Shown: positions 45,344-56,072 of the stretch, piece by piece
Layout: each line of letters starts with the position of its first letter
How positions within the stretch are numbered: the stretch's first letter is position 1
Origin: Knoxdaviesia capensis
Lineage: Eukaryota; Ascomycota; Sordariomycetes; Microascales; Gondwanamycetaceae
NCBI GenBank assembly: GCA_001510575.1
Contig: LNGK01000008.1
Location: 2,745,356-2,809,355, forward strand
Length of the DNA: 64,000 nt
Direction: 5' to 3'
Made by a program: the position numbers and the translations under genes
The notes under the pieces: generated by a model
Databases searched by the model: none
The model's input: only the letters and a program-made list of their open reading frames with translations
Told to the model about the DNA's origin: nothing

Positions 45344-48300
45344 ATGGGGTATGCTTTATTCTTTCTGGATTACTGGATTCATTTATGGGGGGGCTAGCGT
45401 TGAGCCGAAAGACTAACCCACCACCACTTTTGTGCAGTGTCCCCAAGTTCTTCCGATGGATATCGGAACGCTATCCCGCGATCTCTCAGCTGATTGCTGA
45501 GAACAGAATCCCCGAATTTGACTGTCTTTATGTACGAGCTCCCGATTACCCCCGATTGCGACCTGAGAATTGCCGGCTCTCCGGTGTGGGGCCGGCCCGT
45601 GATCTCGCCGGTATAGAAAACTCTGGACAGTGAATGTGGATGTGAATACTGACGGACGTCGCGATCTGGTTGGCCCACTATATAGCTTGATATGAATGGA
45701 ATCATTCATAATTGTACCCACAAAGACTCCGCCGAAGACGCTACGTTTCGGCTCACCGAAGAGGAGATGTTCATCCGCATCTTCAACTACATCGAACATC
45801 TTTTCAGCAAGATCAAGCCGAAGCAACTTTTTTTCATGGCCATTGACGGCGTGGCTCCCCGCGCCAAGATGAATCAGCAACGCGCCCGTCGTTTCCGAAC
45901 TGCCCTGGACGCCGAGAAGGCCCGAGAGAAGGCCATCAAAGAGGGTGTAGAAATGCCCAAGGAGGCACCCTTCGATAGCAACTGCATTACTCCAGGTGCG
46001 TTTGTCATGGCGGTGCTGCAGACTGAGAGGTGGAGTGACCTTGTTTGCTAACTGTAATCCTCTCACCAACAGGAACGGAGTTCATGGCGAAGCTGACCCA
46101 ACAGCTGAAGTATTTTATCAACAAGAAAATCTCCGAGGACTCTGAATGGCAACAGTGCGACGTGGTTCTTTCGGGCCACGAAGTCCCGGGTGAGGGAGAG
46201 CACAAGATCATGGAATACATCCGTAACGCAAAGGCCCAGCCGGGCTACAACGCGAACGTGCGCCATTGCTTGTACGGCCTTGACGCCGATTTGATCATGT
46301 TGGGACTCCTCAGCCACGATCCCCATTTCTGCCTTCTCCGCGAAGAAGTCACTTTTGGGCGAGCGTCGAAGACGAAGTCGAAGGAACTCGAGCACCAGAA
46401 TTTTTATCTGTTACACCTGTGCATTGTTCGGGAGTACCTTGAGCTCGAATTCCAAGACCTCAAGGCTGAAAATGTCTTGTCGTTCCCGTTCGACCTGGAA
46501 AAGGTCATTGACGATTTCATTCTCATGGCCTTCTTTGTGGGCAACGATTTCTTGCCTAACCTTCCGCGTCTTCACATTAACGAAGGCGCCCTGGCCACCA
46601 TGTTCCGCCTGTACAAGAAGATTCTTCCTGGCTGTGACGGATACATCAACGAAAACGGCGTCATCAACCTTGATCGTCTGAAGCTTCTCCTCCGCGAGTT
46701 TTCGATGGACGAACTGACCTATTTTGAAGACGATGTGTGCGATGAATCGTGGTACCAAGCTAACAAACTGGACCAGAAGGCTATTTCACAGCCATCGAAG
46801 CCTAAGCGCACTCCGAAGGGCCAGCTTGTGATTACTTCGGCACAGAAGGATCTCTGGAAGGACAAGATCAAGGCATTCGTCAACTCGAGATCTTCTTCTC
46901 CGCTCAACTTGGGCTCGGACCTTTCTCCCGAAGACCGCAAGTTTGTGCAGGATATGGCTGATAAGATGCACATCCCCTGGTCGACTCCCGAGAACGACGA
47001 TGGCGTCCGGGATCTTGTCCTGTCGCTGCCCCCTAAGAATGGCGGCGAGGACAGCGAGGAGGAGGAAAGCAGCCTTGCGGTCATGAGAATTGTGAAGCAG
47101 TACGATAGTGCTGTCGTTGTTGAGAAGCCCAAAGCAGAAGCCATCAGCTACGAACAGCAGTACTTGGACAACTACAAGGCTTGGAAGATGAAGTACTATC
47201 TCCAGAAGTTCGAGGAGTGGAAGCTCGAGGATTACGAGAAGGAAGTGGTTTCTCTCTGTGAAAACTACGTTGAGGGCCTTCAGTGGGTTCTGTACTACTA
47301 CTATCGTGGTATTGCGTCGTGGCCCTGGTTTTATCGCTACCACTACTCGCCTCTGACGTCGGATGTCGTCAAAGGCATGGGTGCTAACCTCAACTTTAAC
47401 AAGGGCGAGCCGTTCCACCCGTATGAGCAGCTCATGGGAGTTCTTCCCGATCGTTCCAAGAGCATTGTCCCGGCGGTGTACTGGGATCTTATGACCGACG
47501 AGAAGTCGCCGATCATCGATTTTTACCCGCGCGATTTCGAACTCGACATGAACGGCAAGAAGATGGAGTGGGAGGCTGTGGTGAAGATCCCTTTCATCGA
47601 CGAGAAGCGGCTGCTGGCGGCCATGGGACCGCGCAACGACCTGTTGTCGGACGACGAGAAGCGGCGCAACCAGTTTGGCGTGGCTTTGAAGTTTACATAT
47701 TCGCGGGACATTTCGTTTGTGTACCCGTCATCCATGGTGGGAGTGTTCCCCGATTTGCCGAACTGCCATTGTGTCGAGAACATCTTCGACCTGCCCAATG
47801 TTGAGGGGCTGGAGTTCCACTCTGGTCTGATGCTGGGCGCCAAGGTCAAGAAGGACGCATTGGCCGGATTTCCGTCTCTCGATACGCTGCCGCACGCCGG
47901 CGAGCTTGTGGAGGGCTATGGTGTCAACGTGTTCCAGTCTGACAGCCGGAACCCCAGCATGGCCATTACGCTGCTGGACACTGACTCGCGCACGAGCATT
48001 GAGGCCGCGAAGAAGAGACTTGGCCAGCGCTGCTACGTTGGATACCCGTTCCTCCAAGAGGCCAAGATCATCAAAGTCAGCGATGAGCTGTTTGACTACG
48101 AGCTTGACGCGGCCAACCAGATTGTGCAGAAGCACCATTCGGTCCGGGAGATCCAGGACTTCTCCAAGGAGGCGGGGTACATTGAGAACTGGCACTCGAA
48201 GCGGTTGGCTTTCGATATTGGCACGGTCGAATCGATGGTGCATGTTCACATGCTCAAGGGTTTGACCAAGACCGACGACGGCGCCCTGGTCAAGGAGTAT

Positions 48301-49833
48301 GCCGAGAACCCGAGTGTGCGTAGCACTTACGCGACACAGACTGTGGTGGATGATGTGATGGACCAGGACGAACGGTTCATCGAACGCGGCTCGCTCCCTA
48401 TTGAGGAGGAGCTCCCGATCGGCACTCCGGGCTTCTTCCTGGGAGAGTCCGACTTCGGCCGGCCCCTTGTGGTCACGGGCCATGCTGGAAACAAGGCACA
48501 TGTTAATATCAACCGACTGGCCAACAAGGAGCCCCAGTTCTCGTACGCCATTGTGCGCGACTACGAGAAGAACAACCGGTACACGCCGTCATATGCGGTG
48601 GCTAAGCGCCTTAGCATGGACGCTTTGATCCTCAGCAAGATCACGTCGGCGTTCCAGATCAACGCTGTGGGCGGACTCCGCGTGAACTTGGGTCTGAACC
48701 TCAAGTTTGAGGGCCGCGGCCAGAAGGTCTTGGGATACTCGCGGAAGGCCCCGTCAGGCTGGGAGTTCAGCGACATGGCAATCCAGCTGATTGCCGAGTA
48801 CATGGTTGCGTTCCCGGATTTCTTCGCCATGATCAGCCGCCACCCGACTCGCAGCGACACCTCGGATACCGACATCTGGCCCGATAAGGCGGTAGCGTCG
48901 GCGCGGATGCGCGAGATTGTAGCGTGGCTCAAAGAGAAGGGCATCAACAAGCTGGACCGCGTGCCACTGGAGGCAGAGCAGCTTGACTCCAATGTCGTCA
49001 TGCAGCTCGCTGAGGCTGGCGACCGCGCTGGCCAGATGGCCCGCAACGCGCGCCCGAAGGCGGTGCAGAACGTGCCGCGCAACGCAATTCTCAAGCCGGC
49101 GGACGCCGAGATGCTTCTGGGCAACCAGAAGTTCTCGCTGGGCGACCGCGTGGTGTTTGTCAGCTCGTCCGGCAAGGTCCCGCTGACGTACACGGGAACG
49201 GTTGTTGGCATCAGCCGCACGGCGACGGCGCTCCTGCTCGATGTGGTCTGGGACCAGGCCTTCATGAGTGGCGGCACGTTGGGAGATCGCACGCCGCCGT
49301 TCCGGGGGCTCACGGTTGCGTCGACCAGCGTGCTGAACCTGTCGTGGAAGCAGGTCGGCATTCCGGGGCGTAACGCGACCCCGCACCGGCAAAATGGCGC
49401 CGGCGGCAACGGTAACGGCTCATCGTTTGTCCCTACCGGAATCCCGCAGTACCGGGATGCTCCGGCCCAGCCGGCGCTGAATAGCGGATGGCGCAATGCT
49501 GTTGCGGAGCGTCCGCGTGGCGGTGGCTCAAACGGCCGGGGTGGAGGCGGCGGTTACCGTGGAGGTAACCAGAACGGTGGCCAATCGAGCGGTGGCCGCG
49601 GAGGCAATGGCGGAGGCCACTCGAACAATGGATACCACCATCAGGGTGGTCGGGGCGGCGGTAACGGCCAGCAGAATAACTCGAACGGTGGCTTTCAAAC
49701 CGTGACCTACAACCGTGTCCCTCCGCCGCCGAGTCTGGATGCTCCGTCCGGTCGGGGCCGCGGCCGCGGCCGTGGACGTGGTGGCAACGGTGGTGGAAGA
49801 AGCGGCCGTGGCCGTGGAGAGGCTTCGACTTAG
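45344..49833 (+). CDS. XRN1: XRN1 cytoplasmic 5'-3' exoribonuclease
   Basis: It degrades decapped mRNA from the 5' end in cytoplasm and P-bodies. Exons are 45344-45348, 45438-45531, 45686-45995 and 46073-49833, 1,389 residues, normal for the family. The first exon is just ATGGG, and it must be joined to give the invariant start MGVPKFFRWISERYP. Catalytic-core motifs: LDMNGIIHNCTH, FMAIDGVAPRAKMNQQRARR, LSGHEVPGEGEHKIMEYIR, YGLDADLIMLGLL and FFVGNDFLPNLPRLHI, which carry the conserved acidic metal ligands. The EYLELEF stretch and PWFYRYHYSP are also typical. After SH3-like and linker regions the last ~130 residues are Gly/Asn-rich with RGG and (RG)n repeats. Nuclear Rat1 is excluded by the length and by the lack of its zinc-knuckle insert. 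Confidence 0.95.
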
Positions 49834-50687
49834 CCGGCGTCTTCTTCTTCTTTTTTTTTCTGATCTTTTTTCATTGTTCACCTCATGCGTTTGAGGGGGT
49901 TAATGGAGAGGCTTAGATGTGCTTCGTCTCCCGTCCCCCCTCCTATTTTCCTGCGATCATGGCTTTTTCCTTTTCTTCAACGCTGCATGTGTTTTCAGAT
50001 GAATATGGAAATGATACATGGACCAAAAATGGGCGGGAGGAGTTTTTTTCTTTCTTTTTCTGGTTGGAAGATTCAAATTAAGGGTTTGGATTTTTCTGGA
50101 TTGGGGGAGATTTTTCTTCATGGAGCCTCTTTTTGTTTTTGCTGCTTGGGAGAGGGAAGGTCAATCGGTAGCATATGTGCATTCAATCTTTTGATGCGGT
50201 TTTTTTTTCTTCTTGTGTTTCCCCCCTTGGTCAACAGTGCTCGTTAGAATGACGCCGGTCCTGACTCGTAGATTGTGCTGTGTGATGATGGTGAAGACTT
50301 AGGGTTGAGGTGTTCGTTGTTGCCTGGCGGTGGATGCCATCTCGACAGATTTCATTTTGCGCAAACTGTTAAAATGTCTACCATCTAGCGTGAAGTCGGG
50401 TCGCTTACTACAGTTACAGTTCAAAGGAGAACTTGCAAAGGCGTGAGAAACGTGTCAACTAAATTGATTGATGGAGATCAAAACCCAGACCCTAAGCTAA
50501 CCCGAAGACCACAGATCACAAACTCCGTCTGACAGCAATACGAGTTCGGCTGCCCGAACAAAAACCCAAATAACACGAGGAATCCCGCCTAACAGTTCTC
50601 TCTCTCTCTCTTCTTTTCTTTTTCCTTGGACTTTTTTCTTTGAAGATGTTACATGAACGCCGAACGCAACAGCAGCGTCTCAGGGGC
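49834..50687. other. Convergent intergenic region, no gene seen
   Basis: About 850 bases between XRN1 and SPC3, T-rich near XRN1, with a CT microsatellite around 50,597-50,612. No coding signal. Confidence 0.5.
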
Positions 50688-51586
50688 TTAGTTCCGCTCC
50701 TTGAGCGCGGGGAACCGGAACACCTTGGACACGCCGCCCTTCATCGCCTGCCAGCGGCCGTAGGTGGTGTGCTGGTTCCACGTGAGGAAGCCGACCCACG
50801 GCTGCACGTTGTAGTTGAGCTTCAGGCGCACGTCGGGGATGTCGGCAACTTTGCGGGACGGGTGGGTGATTTGGTACTTGGGCTTCTGGTTGCGGATGCG
50901 GAGGTTGCCTCTGTTTGGAGTTTTGCGGCAGTTGGTTAGCGGGGGTGTGCGATATGTGAAGAGGACCAGTCTGCGGGGGAGGATTCCGCATGGGATCTGT
51001 GTGGTGTGTAAGGGCGTATAGAGGGGGGGGGAAATGTACCTTGACGGGTCAATCGACTTGCCCTGCGAGCTCTTGAGAAGCTTGCGCATCGACGCCGGGC
51101 CGAGGTTGCGCAGGTGGTCGGCCGACGGGTTGGTGATGATCTGGTCCCAGATGACGACGGAGTTGGCGGTGCCGTCGGCCGGGTCGGTCCACTCGGCCGT
51201 GACGTACACGAACACCTGCTTCGTGTTCCACGTGAACAGGCTCGACAGGTCCGCGTCCAGCGAGAAGCGCACGATGGCCGACTCCTGGGTTTTCGTGCCG
51301 TAGCCGTACGAGCGGCCCTTCTTCCTGTGTGCGGGGCGTGCGTTCCAACAACGTGTTAGTTTTCTTCTGCTGCTGCCTACGCGCTCGCTATACGGGTGCA
51401 GCTCGTGCTTCGGCACTTTGGAAGCGGACGGGTGGAAACATACACGTCGACGTTCTCCAGCTGGATCTTGCCGCTCGGCGTGCGCGGCGCCAGCAGGTCC
51501 GTCGCCGAGATCAGCGCGGCGACTACGAACAGCACAGTCGTGAAGAAGCTGAACACATTCTGAAGGCGTGATAACGAATTATGCAT
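50688..51586 (-). CDS. SPC3: Signal peptidase complex subunit 3 (SPC3, SPC22/23 type)
   Basis: An essential non-catalytic subunit of the ER signal peptidase that removes signal peptides of secreted proteins. Exons are 51586-51444, 51324-51040 and 50910-50688, 216 residues. The N-terminus MHNSLSRLQN is followed by one membrane segment (about residues 11-32, FSFFTTVLFVVAALISATDL), then a lumenal domain: LSSLFTWNTKQVFVYVTAEW, NSVVIWDQIITNP, VADIPDVRLKLNYNVQPWVG and TYGRWQAMKGG. These are the family hallmarks. The type II single-span layout and length match Spc3. Both introns start with GT dinucleotides in good context, and the phase joins are exact. Confidence 0.93.
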
Positions 51587-52235
51587 TGTTGCTGCTGTTT
51601 GTGTGCTTGCGTTAGTGCTTTTTTGGGTTCCAAGCACGAGGAAAGTTATGGATGATTCGTGGGATAGAGGGCAGGGAGATGTCGAGAAGGTTAAGGAGAG
51701 TCGAGACGGTCGAGGGTTTGAGGAGAGAGAGGGGGAGAGAGAGAAAGAGAGAGAGAGAGGAAGAAGTCGTGGTGGAGAGAGAAGAGTAACACTGAGAGGG
51801 GGGGGGCGTTTTGTTAAGAAAGGTTGGATGAATAAATGCGAAGAGCTCCAGGAACGTGTCTGAAGAACTGTCCTTGTCAGTTGAATTTCCAGCCAATGGT
51901 GGCGGGTCTCCGCTTTTATTGATTTCTGGCCAATGGCCGTCACGTAAAGTCTAACGAATTTCCAGCCAATAGACGTACACGCTCCAACGACCGGACTCAT
52001 CGCCGAGAAGAATGGCTACTAGGGAATGGCATCTAGGGAATGACATCTTGATAGTTGGGATATCTTGGGTTCTTTTGATACTGCTATTGAGATAGAGTAC
52101 TAGAACTAGAGAGCCGCACTGCCTTCTCGGTGTCTCTGAACATTCACCCCCAGGCGTGCCCGGTGTACGCAAACATCTGAGCCAGTCTGTTCTATCAACC
52201 TCTCTAAAACCAGAAACCCCGACGGACGATGGTTC
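51587..52235. other. Intergenic region between GID5 and SPC3 (both minus)
   Basis: About 650 bases forming the SPC3 promoter side. It contains a GA-rich microsatellite region (51,720-51,790) in what is probably the SPC3 leader. No gene seen. Confidence 0.5.
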
Positions 52236-55200
52236 CTAGGACAATCTAGGTCTCTTGAATGGGGCAGGCGGAGATGTGTCTTCCCGGTCCAGATCGAAGC
52301 CCTCCCTAATAACGCACGAAAGAAAAAAAACATGGTGAGTAAGAGGGACTAAGTACAAAAAGAAGAGACAAGAAACGCAGAAAAGGAAAAGCCCGAAAAC
52401 CGAGGACCGCTGGAAAACAAGAACCCCCCGAGACAGAAAAGAGAGAAGAGACAGAAAAAAAGAAAAAAGAAACCAGATACTTACAACCCCTCCCGCAACT
52501 GCCACAGCGCCGACTTGGCCCGCTCCCGCACATCCAACTCGCCGTCCTCGCGCTCCAGCTGCAGCAGCCGCGCGTCAAAGTCCAACCGCCGCAGCTTCTC
52601 CGCCCGCACCGCGCCCGCGTGCAGGTCCAGGTCGTCGTCGCGCCATGTCAGGTTGCTCACCAGGTGGCACAGCGCCAGCCGCACTTCCTTGTCTTTACTG
52701 CGGAAGTGGCCCGCCAGCTGTGTCAGCAGCTCCGTCTGCGCCATGATCAGCTGCTTGTGCCGCGGCACGCTCGCTGCAATGTGCACCAGGATGAAGATCA
52801 CCGCCTCGATTATGCGCGTCTGTGGGTAGATCACTCGCGACGCCGGCGGCGAGGGCGATGCGGACGCTGGCGACGCCGCGTAGCCGAGCCCCCCTGGGGA
52901 TGTACCCGAGAGCAGGATCGACGCCGGCGAGGAGAGCGAGAGCGCCGCCGACATCTTGTCCCGCCGGCTCGTCGCGCTTCCCCCCGCCGTAGTGTTACTC
53001 GCAGCGGCAGCCGCGGCTGCGGCCGCAAGCACACCGAACCCGGTTCCGCCCGCCGGGGTGCCGCCAGCCCGGCGCTCAAAAGGCCGGGTAACCTTTGTCC
53101 GTAGCTTGGACGCCAGGATACCAAACAGCCGATCCTGCGCCAGTGAGCTGAACAGGTAATCAATCATCTCCGTAGTCTCCTTCGACCCGTCGTGGGACGC
53201 GCTGGAAGCCGCCGTTCCAATCATATTGCGGATGAAATTGAGTCCCTGCTCCTGGATGGCCAGGTCATCGTTGCGCATCTTGCGCCGCCGGTCCTGCTCC
53301 GCATCGCGCAAAAACAGAAGATGCGCGTCCCGCGGGCTCAGGTGGGCGGCCTCCTGGCCGCTGGAGTGTCTGCGACTGGGGTACACCCCGGCGATCCACG
53401 CCTCTAGGGGCTGTTGCTGATACTCGTCGGCTCCGTCGTCAAGCTTCATATCGACGTCGCCGTCGCTAACCTCGACATCGTCGGATTCGTCGTCGTGCAT
53501 GATGTTGCTGTCAAAGGCGGTCGACGATGATCGATATCTCGTCTCTGGCTTTCTTGCGGACATGTTACTCATGGACGATGACGAGAACGGGCTGTCTTGG
53601 TCGGTATGGTCGGAGATGAGGTTAACAAGCCAGCCAGGACCCAAAAGATTCAAACACATCTGCTTCCGGGTCGAATCGATGGCGTGGACGTAGTGCTTAA
53701 GAGCCCAGATAGCATTTAGGCGGAGCGTAGGGTTTTCGGAGTGGGCCAGTTCACAGAGGGTCTGCATGACGTCGTTTTCAGTAAGGGGCTAGAGGAAGAA
53801 GAGGAGGAGAGGATATTAGTCGTTGATCTATTAGGGATAATTTAGGGGGGAAAAACCCCCCCAAGAAACAAACTTACATCTCGCATGGGGCTGGAGTCAG
53901 TAACCAGGTTGCACACAACGCCGGATGCAGCAATCTGCACCTGCAAGTCGCGACTCTGCAAGTAATAGCAGATCGGCACATGCACGGCATGGTCAACCAG
54001 CACCGTCCGGAGGATGCTCACACTCCGGGACAGCAAACGAATCGTATGGCACGCCGCGATGATCACGGCGGGCGGGTTCCGCCCAAACGCCGGGCTGGGG
54101 TCGCCCTTCAGCCGCTCGTCCAGGGACACGTCAGCCTTACTGCGGTCCTTGGTAACTAGCGGCTTCTGCGGCGCCTGGAACAGACACTCGGTGATATACG
54201 TCACCATGCCCTTCTCGACCAGCGCCTTGCGGTAGTCTTCCTTCTCGCCCACCAGCGCCGACATGGCTTTCAGCACGCTCTCGCGGAGCCGGATGCGGTG
54301 GCGCAGGAGCGGCATAGTCCCTTCTTGACCCAGCCGGTGGCTCGGAGGCAGTGACTCGTTGGTGGCGCGGGCAGCCTCGGCGGACTCGGGCTCGGGGTTC
54401 CAGCGGCGGATCTCGCCCTGTGGCACCGGCTCGTACGCCTCTAGCATGACTTTGGATAGTAGAGATATGAGTGAATTCTCCTCGGCAGATGTCTGCAGGT
54501 ACTCGTTGTCGATGATTAGGCGCGCGAGAATAGCGGGCGCCTGCTCAACAAGAAGCCAGTTCAGGGCCGTCTCCTTGGAGATGTCCGGCGAATTGGTGGT
54601 GCTATGTTCAGCATACTCCTCATTCAAGATTCTGACGATAATGGGAATCACCAGCAGGCTAATGGTGTGATCTTTCAGAATTTTGGACTGGAAGCTGGAC
54701 TTGTACAGATCCGTCAGCACGGCTGTCGCCATAAGGCGCACCCGGGAGCGCTGCGACCGCACCAAGTAAATAAGCCATGGAACCAGTGGGCACTCGGGTA
54801 CTTCGACATTGACGGCAGAAGCCGCAGACGAGTCATGGCGGGGGATTCCGGAATCAACCTGCAGGAACCGCTGAGAGGCACGGCGGCCATCCCGTATCTC
54901 TCCAAAGTTGGTCCGGCCAACATCAAAGCGGATGATCAGATCATTGGGTGCCGGCGTGAAGGAAGATGGGTGGCGCGACTCCCCGTTTTCGGAGTCCCGC
55001 CGCCACGTTGGGCGGAAGATTTCCGCGGGAATCTGGTAGTTCGGGGTTTGGACAGCCTTGCGGTTGGCGCTGTCAGCCGAGCCGGCGCCGGGCGCCAGCG
55101 ATGTCGGAGCAGAATCAACACGGGGGAAGGTGGCAAGAATGGCCGGCGTGGATACGAAAAGGGTGGTTCGTAACTTTGAGTTGGCAATGAGAGTGTGGAT

Positions 55201-56072
55201 GGCCTCGAGGGTGGCGGCCAGGTCCGCTCCGCGAGGGGCGGCCGCAGGCAGGAACTGGAGGAGGCCATCGTTGCGGAGCTGATCTTCATGCGCTAACGCC
55301 GGAGACATCTTCTGAGCTACAGCAAACGACGCCAGACGGGTAGCTAGGGCGTCCAGGATTCCGCTGTTGACCAGCAGGTTCTGCTGGGACTCGGTCTGGC
55401 ACAACCGGACGATGATGGTGGTTGCGGCGGTGGCAATGGTCTGCCGGATATCCTCGGTAGCCGACGACCGAAGGATGGTGTACAGAGACTCGATGTGTTT
55501 GGGTTTGAACACGTGAGCAGCCAGAATCTCGACGGTCAGCTCGCACAATTCGTGGGCAAGATCGACAAACTCAACCATGTGAGCGATTATGCGAATAGCG
55601 GAGAGGACGATTTGGGGGGACTTTGTGAGAGAATCGATGTATGGGAGGATAGCGGGGAGGACGTTGGAGTTCATGAGAGGGTCGAGGAACATTGGGCCAC
55701 CTGTGAGAGAAAGAGTCAAGCAGTCAGTCGATGAGCACCAGGAAGATCCAAGACGAGAAAGTCCGGGTTGAAGGGCTTACCGCAAGCAAGACTACACAGG
55801 ACCTGAAGAGCTTGCAAGATAGCATCATGGCGGAAGGGCCCGAAGAGTCTTGCATCGGGGCTGGTCTCCCCGTCGGAACACGACACCGGCAGAGCAGTCA
55901 CCACATCCACCAACGCCGGCACAATCCCGGCCCGCACCCAGAATTCTTTCCGGTGCACATGGCCGACCACCTCGTTTTTCAGCTGGCGAAGCGCCTCAAC
56001 CTGGTCGGACGGGGTCGCCGGGGTCTGGATGCGAGCAAAAAGTTCTGCGGTGGTTGGAGAGGAGTACATCAT
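52236..56072 (-). CDS. GID5: GID ubiquitin-ligase armadillo subunit (Vid28/Gid5, ARMC8 homologue)
   Basis: In yeast, Gid5 connects substrate receptors to the GID E3 complex that degrades gluconeogenic enzymes. Exons: 56072-55781, 55700-53878, 53788-52485 and 52305-52236, 1,162 residues. The first ATG is MMYSSPTTAELFARIQ; the longer frame upstream starts with GTG only. Armadillo-type helices run throughout (SDQVEALRQLKNEVVGHVHR, SPQIVLSAIRIIAHMVEF, ATEDIRQTIATAATTIIVRL). The family signature LCELAHSENPTLRLNAIWAL is followed by NLLGPGWLVNLI. A low-complexity acidic insert (DDESDDVEVSDGDVDMKLDD) and a poly-Ala stretch interrupt the C-terminal half. The last donor GTAAGT overlaps an in-frame TAA: unspliced mRNA ends at REGL, while splicing adds EGFDLDREDTSPPAPFKRPR plus two residues. 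Confidence 0.85.
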
